Origin: Streptomyces wuyuanensis
GTDB taxonomy: Bacteria > Actinomycetota > Actinomycetes > Streptomycetales > Streptomycetaceae
DNA length: 64,000 nt
Direction of reading: 5' to 3'
Assembly (NCBI RefSeq): GCF_900103455.1
Contig: NZ_FNHI01000008.1
Coordinates: forward strand, 215,851 to 279,850
Shown piece by piece: positions 53,841-62,683 of this stretch. Below the pieces are notes generated by a model. The model ran no database searches. It was not told the DNA's origin and saw nothing but the letters and a program-made list of their open reading frames with translations. Both the position numbers and the translations under genes were made by a program. Numbering within the stretch: the stretch's first letter is position 1; every line of letters begins with the position of its first letter.

Positions 53841-55694
53841 TTACGCCCCACGGAAGCGTCCGGCCGGTTCGCCCCTCGCCCGGCCGTCGGGAAGGGAGAG
53901 GGCGAAGAGCCGCACCAGCGGGTGGAACACGTAGCAGGGCCGGCCCCACTCGTCGGCGCCGCTCACCTCCAGCAGCGCCTCGTCCGCCATGGCCTCCAGC
54001 AGCAGCTCGGCGTCCCCCTCGGGCAGCCCCAGCAGCCCGGCGGCCCGCACCGCGGGGAACGGCTCGGGGCCGAGACCGCCGAGGGCCGGGAACGCCCGGC
54101 GGGCGTCGGGCCGCAGCGCCCGCCACGAGGCGAGGAGCGCGCCCTGCACGTCCAGGTCGCCCGAGTGGAGCTCGCGCAGCCGGCTGTCGGGGTCCGCCAG
54201 CCGCCGGGCGAACCGGTCCGGCGCGTAGTGCGGCCGGGCCGCTATCCGCGTGCCCGCGATCCGCAGGGCCAGCGGCAGCCCGGCGCAGTGCTCCACGATG
54301 ACCGCCGCCGCTCCCGGGGCGGCGGCGATCCGGTCCGGGCCCGCCGCGGCGGCCAGCACCTGGAGCGCCGGTCCGTCCTCCAGCGGATCGAGGGCCACGG
54401 TGTGCGCACCGGTGACGGTGGGCAGCGCGGTGCGTCCCGTGACGAGGACGGCCGGTTCGGGGGTGTTGGGGAGCAGCGGTCCGAGCTGCGCCGCGCTCGC
54501 GGCGTTGTCCAGCAGGATGAGCAGCCGCCTGCCGCCGATGCGCTCCCGGTAGAGCCGGACGAGTTCGTCGGTGTCGTCGGCCAGGCCGGAGCCGACGGCG
54601 AGCCCCAGTGCCCGCAGCAGGTGCAGCAGCACCCCTCCGGCCGGCCGCGCGGTGCCGTCCGGAGCGCGCAGGTCGGCATACAGCTGCCCGTCGGGGAAGT
54701 GCCGCTTGCAGCGGTGCGCCGCGTGCACGGCGAGCGCGGTCTTGCCGACGCCGGCCATCCCCGTCACCAGCACCCTGCGGGGCCGGTCGGCGGCGGCGAC
54801 GTCCGGGGCGAGCGCGCGGGACAGCAGTTCCAGTTCGCGCTCGCGCCCGGTGAAGTCCACCGTGTCCGGCGGCAGGGTGGCGGGCACGCCGTGGTCGTCC
54901 TGGTCGTCCTGGCGCCGGCCGGCGGGCTTCGGCGCCGCCGCCCCGGTCCGCTGCGGATGCCGCACGAGCGAGCCGTCCAGCAGCGCCCGGTAGGTGGCCT
55001 GCAGTTCCTCCCCCGGGTCGACGCCGAGTTCCTCCGCCAGCACCGCGCGGCCGTGGTGGTACAGGTGGATCGCGTCGGCCTGCCGCCCGCAGCGGCACAA
55101 CGCCGTCATCAGCTGGCAGCGGATGCGTTCACGGAGGGGGAATTCCGCCACCAGGCCGGTGAGTTCGACGGTGATCTCCTCGTGCCGGCCGAGTGCCAGG
55201 TCGGCGGTGATCCGGTGCTCCAGGGTGACGGCGCGCGCCTCCGTCAGGCAGGGGGCCTCGGCGGCCGCGAGATGGTCCGTGGTGTTGGCCAGAGGCGGGC
55301 CGTTCCAGCGCGCGAGAGCGCCTCGCAGAAGATCTCCCGCCTTTTCGTGGTCCTGTGCGGAGAGCGCTTCCCGGCCCTCGCGGTCGAGTTCCTGGAATTC
55401 GATCAGATCGAGCGAGGAATTGCCTATGGCCATGGCATATCCGGGTGGCCTGCGGTCGATGAGTATGTCGTCGCCCAGGATTTTCCGCAGTCGCGACACG
55501 TAGGTGTACAGCTGGGCGCTCGCGGTGGCGGGCGGCGCCCAGCCCCAGAGCAGCCGGCTCAGCCGGTCGTCGGAGACGACCTCCTCACGGGCCAGCAGCA
55601 GCGCTGCCAGCACGGTGTGCAGCTTGGTGCCGGAGAGCGGCACTCTGCCCCCGTGCCGGCGGACCTCGACCGGCCCGAGCACTCGGAATTCCAT
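53841..55694 (-). CDS. SARP with NB-ARC ATPase (AfsR/DnrI type)
   Basis: 617 residues from ATG 55694. SARP DNA-binding domain ~1-95 (FRVLGPVEVRRHGGRV, KLHTVLAALLLAREEVVSDD), BTAD ~100-245, then an NB-ARC ATPase from ~285 with Walker A TGMAGVGKTALA and Walker B RLLILLDN, and GLPLALRIAG. It stops without the TPR region of full AfsR. The Cy-A-PCP operon starts 105 bp downstream in the same direction, so it probably regulates that operon. Divergent from the small secreted peptide gene. Confidence 0.9.
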   Translation of the reverse strand: MEFRVLGPVEVRRHGGRVPLSGTKLHTVLAALLLAREEVVSDDRLSRLLWGWAPPATASAQLYTYVSRLRKILGDDILIDRRPPGYAMAIGNSSLDLIEFQELDREGREALSAQDHEKAGDLLRGALARWNGPPLANTTDHLAAAEAPCLTEARAVTLEHRITADLALGRHEEITVELTGLVAEFPLRERIRCQLMTALCRCGRQADAIHLYHHGRAVLAEELGVDPGEELQATYRALLDGSLVRHPQRTGAAAPKPAGRRQDDQDDHGVPATLPPDTVDFTGRERELELLSRALAPDVAAADRPRRVLVTGMAGVGKTALAVHAAHRCKRHFPDGQLYADLRAPDGTARPAGGVLLHLLRALGLAVGSGLADDTDELVRLYRERIGGRRLLILLDNAASAAQLGPLLPNTPEPAVLVTGRTALPTVTGAHTVALDPLEDGPALQVLAAAAGPDRIAAAPGAAAVIVEHCAGLPLALRIAGTRIAARPHYAPDRFARRLADPDSRLRELHSGDLDVQGALLASWRALRPDARRAFPALGGLGPEPFPAVRAAGLLGLPEGDAELLLEAMADEALLEVSGADEWGRPCYVFHPLVRLFALSLPDGRARGEPAGRFRGA

Positions 55695-55893
55695 GAGCAG
55701 CCCCGTTCGTGATACCCGCGAAGAATCTCCGGACGACGCTAGAGGGGCGCGTTATTTTCTCGATATCGTGTCGGTTTCACGGGGGTCCCGGCGCGCGAAA
55801 TCGGTGGGACAAAGGATCGAAAGGAGGCGTCCCTACTGTCCGTTCGTACCGCAGCAAGCGGCAATGACGGTCCACCGATGAGGGGGAATCGCA

Positions 55894-56091
55894 ATGCGCA
55901 GCACTCGGACGGCGAAGCGGGCGACGATGGCCGGTCTGTTCGTACTGGCAGGAATCATCACGGGCGCCGGCGCCGGACTGGGCTCCACCGCGCACTCCAC
56001 GACGGTCACGCACGCCGACGACATGCCCTGGGGCATCGTCAAGCCCGTGGGACCGGCCATGGCCTACGACGACGACATGCCCTGGGGCTGA
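55894..56091 (+). CDS. Small secreted peptide with repeated DDMPWG motif
   Basis: 65 residues from ATG 55894, with ribosome site AGGGGGAA. A basic n-region (MRSTRTAKRA) leads to a hydrophobic core (MAGLFVLAGIITGAGAGLG) and a likely signal-peptidase site near GSTAHS. The short tail contains DDMPWG twice, 19 residues apart, the second at the very C-terminus. No known family is recognised. It lies between two divergent or convergent AfsR-type genes. AfsR in S. coelicolor controls a ~63-residue repeat protein, AfsS, but this one has a signal peptide and different repeats. It could be a secreted signal, a metal- or heme-binding peptide, or a precursor peptide. Confidence 0.75.
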   Translation: MRSTRTAKRATMAGLFVLAGIITGAGAGLGSTAHSTTVTHADDMPWGIVKPVGPAMAYDDDMPWG

Positions 56092-56115
56092 CGCCCGGAA
56101 CCCTCCGGGACCGGC

Positions 56116-59100
56116 TCAGTCGGACCGGTCCGCAAGGAGCAGCCGCAACGCCTGGGGCGTGAAGCAACGTTCCGCCCGGTCTTCCGCGGCCGTACCCGCC
56201 CCGCCCGGCCCGCCGCGCAGTGCGGCGAGCAGCCTCAGCACCCTTTCCCGCCAGGGCTGGGCTCCGACTTCGCCTAGCGCCGCATGGGCCCGCTCGAACC
56301 TCTCCGCCGCCGCCGAGTGCCGGCCGCCCAGCGCCTCCACACAGCCGAGGTCGGTCTCCACACGGGCGTACAGGAAGCGGTCGGACAACTCCTCAGTGAT
56401 CTCCAGGGCCTGCCTCAGCGTGCTTTCGGCCGCCGGGAGCAGGCCCTGGCTCCACTGTGTCTCGCCGAGTCCGCGCAGCGCGTGGGCCTCGCCGACCCGG
56501 TCGCCCTCCTTGCGGGACAGCTGCAGCACCTCGTGGAAGGAATGGGCCGCGTCGTCCAGTTCCCCCGCGCACAGCCGCACCTCCGCGAGCCGGTAGAGGC
56601 TCTGCGTCTCCGCCCGCACGGACCCGGACCGCCGGCTGAGCGCCACCGCCTCCACGGCCAGCGGGAGCGCCTGCTCGACCTGGCCCCGGTCCAGCTCGAT
56701 CTGCGCCAGATAGCCGAGCAGATGGGCCTGGTTGCGGGTGTCGTGCACCTCGGAGAACCCTTCGAGCGCCGCCCGGCAGAACTCGAGAGCCCGGTCCCAG
56801 TCCCCCTGCAGACGGGCGCACATCGCCAGGTTCCGCTGGGCGAGCGCCGCCCCGTGGACGTCCTCGCTGCCCCGCAGCAGCCGCAGGGCGGCCATGTTCC
56901 ACCCCTCGGCCTGTTCGTAGCGCCGCTGGTAGATGGCGAGCGAGCCCAGCAGCCGCAGCATGGTGGCCTCGCCCACGCGATCGCCGACGCGCCGGGCGGA
57001 CGACAGGGCGGCGTCGGCGCAACGCTGCCAGTCCTCCAGGTAGTTGCGCGTCTCGAAGTGGGGCACGGCGCTCTCGGTCAGGGCCCACGCGTACCGCGCC
57101 CGGCCCGTCTCGGCCGCGTGCGCCACCACGTCGGCGACCGCGGTCCGCTCCGAGTCGAACCAGTCCAGCGGCGCGGCCAGCAGCTCGTCCGCCGCTCCGA
57201 GCAGGAAGGCCGGCGCCGGCTCCGCCGGACGGCCCACCGGGAAGTCCCGGCCGTCCAGCCGCCGGTGCGCCTCCTCCGCGAGCCAGAGCCAGGCGGCGAA
57301 CGCCCGCTCCAGGGCGGCGTCGCACTCCTCCTCCGACTCGTCGGCCTCGGCTCGTTCACGGGCGAAGAGCTGGAGCAGGTCCTGGAACCGGTACCGGGCA
57401 GGCCTGCCCGGTACCGGTTCCAGGACCTCCAGCAACTGGGCGTCGACGAGCTGGTCGAGCAGTTCCTCGGCGCGCCGCAGGCTGGTGTCCACCGTCGCGG
57501 CCGCGGCCCACGGCGCGAAGTCCGGCGTGCGCAGCAGGCCGAGTCGGCGGTACATCCGGGCGGCCTCCGGCGCCAGGTCCCGGTAGGTGAGCCGGAAGCC
57601 GGCCCGGACCCCGCCCTCCTCGGGGCTCAGCTCGTCCAGCCGCCGCCGCTGGTCGCGCAGTCTCTCCACCAGCCCGCGCACCGTGAGTCCGGGCTTGGCG
57701 GCCAGGCGTGCCCCGGCGATCCGCAGGGCCAGCGGCAGGCAGTCGCACAGTGCGCTGAGCTGCTCGAGCCCCACGGGGTCGCTGCCGAAGCGGTCGGCTC
57801 CGGCGATCTTGGTCAGCAGGGTGGTCGCCTCGGCGGGCGGGAGGACGCGCAGTCTGATCCGCAGTGCGGTGTAGTCGCCCGTCACGTCGTCCAGTGCCTC
57901 GCGCCCGGTGGCCAGGACGACGCTGCGGCCGCCGCCCGGGAGCAGCGGTCTCAACTGGGCGAAGGACCGCACGTTGTCGAGGAGGATCAGCGTCCGCCGG
58001 GTGCTGAGGAGACTGCGGAAGAGCGCCGCGCGCTCGTCGGGGTCCTCCGGGATCTGCGGCGCGGGAGTCCCGAGCGCACGGAGGAAGCGGTCGAGCACCG
58101 CGGCCGGGGAGACCGGCGGATTCTCCTCGTCGTAGCCGCGCAGGTCGGCGAAGAGCTGACCGTCGGGGAAGCGGTCCGCGGCCTGGCTCGCCCAGTGGAC
58201 GGCCAGCGCCGTCTTGCCCACACCGCCCACACCGGCGATCGTCGCCAGGACGGGGGCGTGCGACTGGTACGGCTCCTTCAGCAGCCGGTCGAGGGCGGCC
58301 AGCTCCTGCTGCCGTCCGGTGAACCGCATGACGTCCGCCGGAAGCTGGGCGGGCACCGTCTGCACGGTGACCGAGGCGGACGGAGCCGCCGCGGGAGGCC
58401 GCGACAGCTCGGGGGAGTCGTGCAGGATCAGGTCGTGCAACTGCTGGAGCGGCGGCCCCGGTTCGATGCCCAGTTCCTCGTTGAGCAGTCTGCGGCCCAG
58501 CCGGAAGACCTCCAGTGCCTCGGCGCGCTGCCCGGAGCGGTAGAGCGCCAGCATCAGATGCTCGCGTGACTGCTCCCGCAACGGATGACGGGCGACCAGC
58601 TCGCCGAGTTCGCCGGTCAGCACCCGGTGCCGGCCGAGTTCGAGCATCAGCCCCGCGCGCTCCTCGACGAGGTCGAGCCGCAGCTGTTCCAGCCGGGCGG
58701 CCTCGGCCTCGATCCGCTCGCCCGAGAGCTTGTCGAGCGCCGCCCCGCGCCACTTGCTGAGGGCCTCCTCCAGCAGGGCGCAGGCCTCCTCGGCCCGACC
58801 GTGCCGTGCGGCGTCCCGTCCGCGTTCGGCGAGCTGGAGGAACTCCACGACGTCGATGCGGTGTTCGCCACGCGCGAGGACGTACCCGGGCGGAGACGTC
58901 AGCAGGAGCTCGCTCTCACCCGCCTCCTTGAAGGTCTTGCGCAGCGTCGCGACGCAGATGGCGATCTGGTTGCGCGCGGTCGCCGGGGGGCACTCCGGCC
59001 ACACCGCGTCCACGAGCGTGTCGACGGACACGATCCGGTCGGCCGAGAGCAGCAGCATGGCGAGGACGGTGGACTGCCGTCTGCCCTTGATCCGGACCGG

Positions 59101-59157
59101 TAACCCGTCCGCCTGAACCAGCAGGGGGCCGAGCATTCTGAAGACCAACTGGTTCAA
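56116..59157 (-). CDS. AfsR-like SARP/NB-ARC/TPR regulator
   Basis: 1013 residues from ATG 59157. DNA-binding domain ~1-95 (FRMLGPLLVQADGLPVRI), BTAD ~100-250, NB-ARC ~285-560 (Walker A GVGGVGKTALAVH, Walker B RTLILLDN, GLVERLRDQRRRLDEL), winged-helix segment, then TPR repeats ~690-980 (GEATMLRLLGSLAIYQRRY and similar 40-residue units). This is the full AfsR layout, a global activator regulated by phosphorylation in S. coelicolor. A perfect 52-bp palindrome lies in the coding sequence at 57377-57428. It converges with the small peptide gene. Confidence 0.92.
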   Translation of the reverse strand: MNQLVFRMLGPLLVQADGLPVRIKGRRQSTVLAMLLLSADRIVSVDTLVDAVWPECPPATARNQIAICVATLRKTFKEAGESELLLTSPPGYVLARGEHRIDVVEFLQLAERGRDAARHGRAEEACALLEEALSKWRGAALDKLSGERIEAEAARLEQLRLDLVEERAGLMLELGRHRVLTGELGELVARHPLREQSREHLMLALYRSGQRAEALEVFRLGRRLLNEELGIEPGPPLQQLHDLILHDSPELSRPPAAAPSASVTVQTVPAQLPADVMRFTGRQQELAALDRLLKEPYQSHAPVLATIAGVGGVGKTALAVHWASQAADRFPDGQLFADLRGYDEENPPVSPAAVLDRFLRALGTPAPQIPEDPDERAALFRSLLSTRRTLILLDNVRSFAQLRPLLPGGGRSVVLATGREALDDVTGDYTALRIRLRVLPPAEATTLLTKIAGADRFGSDPVGLEQLSALCDCLPLALRIAGARLAAKPGLTVRGLVERLRDQRRRLDELSPEEGGVRAGFRLTYRDLAPEAARMYRRLGLLRTPDFAPWAAAATVDTSLRRAEELLDQLVDAQLLEVLEPVPGRPARYRFQDLLQLFARERAEADESEEECDAALERAFAAWLWLAEEAHRRLDGRDFPVGRPAEPAPAFLLGAADELLAAPLDWFDSERTAVADVVAHAAETGRARYAWALTESAVPHFETRNYLEDWQRCADAALSSARRVGDRVGEATMLRLLGSLAIYQRRYEQAEGWNMAALRLLRGSEDVHGAALAQRNLAMCARLQGDWDRALEFCRAALEGFSEVHDTRNQAHLLGYLAQIELDRGQVEQALPLAVEAVALSRRSGSVRAETQSLYRLAEVRLCAGELDDAAHSFHEVLQLSRKEGDRVGEAHALRGLGETQWSQGLLPAAESTLRQALEITEELSDRFLYARVETDLGCVEALGGRHSAAAERFERAHAALGEVGAQPWRERVLRLLAALRGGPGGAGTAAEDRAERCFTPQALRLLLADRSD
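57377..57428. repeat. Perfect 52-bp palindrome inside the AfsR-like gene
   Basis: Two 26-bp arms (57377-57402 and 57403-57428) are exact reverse complements with no spacer. The arms encode LEPVPGRPARYRFQDL in the AfsR frame. The right-hand part (in gene orientation) matches the usual RYRFHDLL motif of these proteins, so the other arm may be a copy made by template switching. Confidence 0.95.
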
Positions 59158-59317
59158 AGGTTCCCCCGATGTGACCCGGTTCGGGCCGGTAGCCGTACGA
59201 CAAGGAAAGTAGCTCGGTATCAGACACCAAGCTCCCCGGGTTCACGGCGACTTCCGGCCGTGTGCGCGGAGGGTGCGGCCTGGGGAGGGACGGCCCGCGC
59301 CGGCCCGTCCCGCGGGC

Positions 59318-59818
59318 TCAGGGCCGCGCATGCGGGGCTACGGCGCAAAGGGCCCGGGACAGTTCCCCCAGCACCTCGGTGATCCTGCGGAGGTCGTCCT
59401 CACCACCCAGCTCCCCGCACAGCCGGCGGGCCAGATCGGCATGACCGGGCTCGACACCGTGCAGCACGGCCCTGCCGTTGTCGGTCGCCTCCAGCAGTTT
59501 GGCGCGCCGGTGCGCGGGATTGTCGCGGTAGCCCGCCAACTCCTGACCCACCAGCAGATCGGCGGTGCGCTGCACGCTCTGCCGCGTGACGCCCAGCAGG
59601 CGCGCCACCTCGGAGACGGACCGGGGCTCGGCCCGGATCGTGTCGAGGATCAGCCACTGGGCCGCACTGAGCCCGTACACCAGCGTCAGACTGTTGAACA
59701 TGGCCGTGAATTTGCCGTTCAGATGGAGCACCGCTAGTGCGGAGCGGCTCAGGGCGTCGACGGCGGCCACGCCGCCGCAGTCGTGCTCACCGGATGTCGC
59801 GACATGCAACACGGCCAC
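59318..59818 (-). CDS. MarR-family transcriptional regulator
   Basis: About 166 residues if started at GTG 59818; GTG 59812 and further upstream starts are possible, as no ribosome site is clear. The winged helix is LTLVYGLSAAQWLILDTIR, SVSEVARLLGVTRQSVQRTADLLV, then LAGYRDNPAHRRAKLLEATDNG, a standard MarR recognition helix and wing. A dimerisation helix ends the protein. MarR proteins usually repress an adjacent gene until a small ligand binds. No obvious target gene lies next to it. Confidence 0.82.
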   Translation of the reverse strand: MAVLHVATSGEHDCGGVAAVDALSRSALAVLHLNGKFTAMFNSLTLVYGLSAAQWLILDTIRAEPRSVSEVARLLGVTRQSVQRTADLLVGQELAGYRDNPAHRRAKLLEATDNGRAVLHGVEPGHADLARRLCGELGGEDDLRRITEVLGELSRALCAVAPHARP

Positions 59819-60580
59819 CCCCGCTGGAAGTCGACACACTCGGCGCCCGTCGGTCCGCGGCCCGCGATGGTTCCGGCCACATGCTGCCGCACCGTACCTG
59901 TGGCCGAACGCAGTGTCCATGATGTGTTCGATTACCGGAATCCCAGGTGCCGCTTTGCGCGAATCCTTTCCCCTTGGGGCCGCGAAGCGGGATCCCGGAT
60001 TCCTGCCGGAATGTGGCTGCCCGCATGCGTGTTGGGAGAGGCGGCCGTGGAGACCGCCGCGTTGGCGGAACGGTCGGGTTCCGTGCCACCCGAAGCGGTG
60101 TCCACGGGCCGGCGCGCACCTCGTTCGCCCCGGGCGGGGCCGTGATGACGCCGGATGGGAGCGCACGGGCGCCGACCGGTCCGGCGCCGGCCGGGTAGTG
60201 GAAGAGGTGGCGGGTGTCTCCTCGACGAGTGGGAGGTCGTCGTACCGTCTGCGGCGCAGCGGGATGCCGGGGCGTAGACGCCTGGGACCATGCCGAATCC
60301 CCGGTGGGGACGGACGGTGTGCCGCCTGACGCCGTGGGACCGCCCCCGCGCACCGACGCGGGGACCGGACGGCGGACCGCAGGTGTGCCGCCGGGCCGGC
60401 GGGGCATCGGAACGCGGTACGCGGCAAGTGGAGTCCGCGGCCGGCGGCGCGCGGCGCACCGTGCGGAAAGGGCGGGGCGCGGAGTGCGGAGGGCCCGTTC
60501 GGCGGACTCCGTTCCGTGCGGGACGGCCTTACGGCCTCATATGGCGAGCCGCCATTCGGTGATCGCTGCGGAAACGGGGC
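59819..60580. other. Long intergenic region with no supportable gene
   Basis: About 760 bp between the MarR start and the CsbD terminator. Several frames are open on both strands, but they are Arg/Pro/Gly-rich, overlap one another, and show no ribosome site, domain or codon-position bias. It may contain the MarR promoter and operator. I see no hairpin or repeat that stands out. Confidence 0.5.
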
Positions 60581-60611
60581 GGCCCGGTATCCGTCTCGCG
60601 GATACCGGGCC
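60581..60611. terminator. Hairpin terminator after the CsbD gene
   Basis: 13-bp perfect arms (60581-60593 and 60599-60611) with a 5-nt loop, 20 bp past the leftward CsbD stop. Confidence 0.8.
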
Positions 60612-60631
60612 CCGGGGCGGAAAGCGCGACC

Positions 60632-60805
60632 TCAGCGGTGAAAGGCGTCCTTGGTCTTCTCCTTGGCCTCGCGCATGTCGCCCTTGGACTGCTCGGCGCG
60701 CCCCTCGGCGGTCATCCGCTCGTTGCCGACGGCACGTCCGACGGTCTCCTTCACCTTGCCCTTGGCCTGCTCCATCTTGGCCCGGGTCTTCTCGTCTGCA
60801 GCCAC
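60632..60805 (-). CDS. CsbD-family stress protein
   Basis: 57 residues from GTG 60805 (GGAAG upstream); GTG 60814 is an alternative. Highly charged, helical sequence with the CsbD pattern: EQAKGKVKETVGRAVGNERM, AEGRAEQSKGDMREAKEK, ending TKDAFHR. CsbD proteins are abundant under general stress, often sigma-B dependent, with unknown molecular function. Followed by a clear hairpin. Confidence 0.9.
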   Translation of the reverse strand: MAADEKTRAKMEQAKGKVKETVGRAVGNERMTAEGRAEQSKGDMREAKEKTKDAFHR

Positions 60806-60969
60806 GACGCTCACTTCCCAGAAGTCGACAACAGGTGTGGTTCGTCGAGTAACCGGATCCCGCTCCGGCAAACCCCCTGCGCGCAGGAGAAAAGACGAAG
60901 GAGCAATCGGAATCCCGCGTGTGTGAATTCGCGGGGCCGGGGCAACCGTGGCTTCGGAGGTTGATAAAC

Positions 60970-61140
60970 ATGGTCCCGTTGCTGCTGGTTCTCATACTCG
61001 CCGTACTGCTTTTCGGTGCCGGATTCGCTCTCGAAGCGCTCTGGTGGATCGCCGCCATCGTCCTCGTCGTCTGGCTGCTCGGTTTCGTCATCCGGCCGGC
61101 CGGCGCGGGTGGTGGCCGGGGACGCTGGTACCGCTGGTAG
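60970..61140 (+). CDS. Small hydrophobic membrane protein
   Basis: 56 residues from ATG 60970. Two adjacent hydrophobic stretches (LLLVLILAVLLFGAGFAL and LWWIAAIVLVVWLLGFVI) are followed by a Gly/Arg-rich tail (GGGRGRWYRW). It resembles the short hydrophobic proteins common in Streptomyces, often near stress genes such as the divergent CsbD. No function is known. Ends before a strong hairpin. Confidence 0.75.
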   Translation: MVPLLLVLILAVLLFGAGFALEALWWIAAIVLVVWLLGFVIRPAGAGGGRGRWYRW

Positions 61141-61170
61141 AGCGGCCACCGCCGCCGACCGCCGGAAAGT

Positions 61171-61203
61171 CGGGTGCCCCAGGAGTTCCTCCTGGGGCAC
61201 CCG
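61171..61203. terminator. Hairpin terminator
   Basis: 15-bp perfect arms (61171-61185 and 61189-61203) with a 3-nt TTC loop, 30 bp after the small hydrophobic protein gene and before the convergent LysR-type gene. It can serve both. Confidence 0.85.
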
Positions 61204-61243
61204 CTTTCCTGTGTCCGGAGAGGCGACCGCCGGACGGCGTGGA

Positions 61244-62008
61244 TCAGGACCGGCGGCGCGGCCTGCCGGGGCGGGCGCCCCTGCGCCCGGCGGAGGCACC
61301 GCGCCGGCCGCCGGCCGCCGACTTGCCGCCCGCCGCCTCGCCCGCCGGGCGGCCCGAGCGACGGGGCTTGTCCTTCGGCTGCTCGGCGGGGGAGGGACGG
61401 CGGCCCCGGGTGCTGTTGACCGTCCTCCCGCGGACGATCCCGATGAAGTCGTCCACCAGATCGGTGGTCCGGTCCTCCGGCCAGGACAGGGCGACGCTCG
61501 ACTGAGGAGCGTCGACGACCGTGCGGTACGTGAGGTCCCTGCGGTGGTGCAGGCGGGCGAGCGACTGGGGCACGACCAGCACACCCACCCCCGCGGCCAC
61601 GAGCTCGACCGCGTCCGCCGTGGTCGCCGGCCGCTCGATCGCGGGACGCCCGGGGAGGTCCTGCCACTCGAGCGTGTCGTCCAGCGGGTGGAACACGACG
61701 TCCTCGGCCAGGTCCTCCAGGGACACCTCGTCGACGGCCGCGACGGCGTGGTCCTTCGGTACGACGACCACCGTCGTCTCCGTGTAGAGCGGGATGGCGC
61801 TGAAGACGGCGCGGTCGACGGGCAGACGCACCACGCCCGCGTCGACGCCGCCGTCGCGCAGCAGCCCGGGCGCCTCGGCGGCCGGCACCGGGACGAGCTC
61901 CAGCGGCACGTCGGGCAGCCGCTCCTGCCAGATCCGCACCCATTTGCCAGGGGTCACACCGGGTACGTAGGCGAGCCTGAAGGAGGGGGAAGCTTCCGAG
62001 CCTGTCAC
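61244..62008 (-). CDS. LysR-type substrate-binding domain protein lacking the HTH
   Basis: 254 residues from ATG 62008. It starts directly with an effector-binding domain: PSFRLAYVPGVTPGKWVRIW, LVPVPAAEAPGLLRDGGVDA, TTVVVVPKDHAVA, and AVELVAAGVGVLVVPQSLA. No winged helix precedes it; the upstream 58 bp to the divergent gene cannot hold one. The C-terminus is a long basic, disordered tail (KPRRSGRPAGEAAGGKSAAG). It may sense a small molecule without binding DNA, or bind nucleic acid through the tail. It pairs with the divergent DUF5997 gene. Confidence 0.85.
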   Translation of the reverse strand: MTGSEASPSFRLAYVPGVTPGKWVRIWQERLPDVPLELVPVPAAEAPGLLRDGGVDAGVVRLPVDRAVFSAIPLYTETTVVVVPKDHAVAAVDEVSLEDLAEDVVFHPLDDTLEWQDLPGRPAIERPATTADAVELVAAGVGVLVVPQSLARLHHRRDLTYRTVVDAPQSSVALSWPEDRTTDLVDDFIGIVRGRTVNSTRGRRPSPAEQPKDKPRRSGRPAGEAAGGKSAAGGRRGASAGRRGARPGRPRRRS

Positions 62009-62065
62009 CGCACCAGGTTATCCGCCCTGGTCGGACCTCGTGCACACGCTCGATATCCTTGACCC

Positions 62066-62467
62066 ATGACGTCGCACCACGGAACCCAGACCATGAAGCC
62101 CGCCACGGCGGCGAAGAAGCTGGGTGTGTACCTCGAAGCCACCCCTGCGGAGTTCCGGGAGGGCGTCGTGACGCGCGAAGAGTTCAACGCGCTCCAGGCC
62201 GACCCGCCCGAGTGGCTCCGCGAGCTGCGGCGCGACGGTCCCCACCCGCGTCCCGTGGTCGCGGCGAAGCTGGGCGTCTCCATTTCGGGCCTGGCCCGCG
62301 GCGGTGTCACGGATGCGCTGACCACGGAGCAGATCGAAGCGCTGAAGCAGGAGAGCCCCGAGTGGCTCCGGCGGGAGCGTGCGACCCAGGCCGAGGTGCG
62401 CAAGGAGGCCGTGCGCCTCAAGGAGAAGCGCGCGGAGAAGGTGGAGAAGGCCGAAGAGCGCTCCTGA
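62066..62467 (+). CDS. DUF5997 family protein
   Basis: 133 residues from ATG 62066. Recognised by KPATAAKKLGVYLEATPAEF, the repeated PEWLRELR/PEWLRRER units, and VVAAKLGVSISGLARGGVTD, which reads like a small helix-turn-helix. The last 40 residues are a charged helix (EVRKEAVRLKEKRAEKVEKA). The function is unknown. It is divergent from the HTH-less LysR-type gene with 57 bp between starts. That arrangement raises the possibility that the two proteins supply separate DNA-binding and effector functions. Confidence 0.8.
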   Translation: MTSHHGTQTMKPATAAKKLGVYLEATPAEFREGVVTREEFNALQADPPEWLRELRRDGPHPRPVVAAKLGVSISGLARGGVTDALTTEQIEALKQESPEWLRRERATQAEVRKEAVRLKEKRAEKVEKAEERS

Positions 62468-62683
62468 CCCCCCGCTGCGGGCGCCGGGTCTCCGCCCTGG
62501 CCCGGTTCCGCCCCGCACCGTGCGAGCTGACCGACGAGATCGCACCCGGGACAGCCGTCGAGGCAGTCAGGCTCGCATTGCCGGGCGAAGGGCGGAGCGG
62601 TGCTGTCCCTGGCGCGATGGGCGGGCGCCTTGTGCGCGGGGCACCCAGGACCCGCCCCGGCCGCGGCCGGGGCAGGTGGTCGT

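Noticed and set aside
56284..58569. 761-residue open frame on the plus strand
   Set aside because: It lies fully antisense to the AfsR-like gene, whose domains are clear. The translation is Arg/Gln/Gly-rich with no domain, typical of high-GC shadow frames.
60214..60852. 212-residue plus-strand frame in the MarR-CsbD gap
   Set aside because: Arg-rich, no ribosome site, and it runs through the CsbD terminator and antisense to CsbD.
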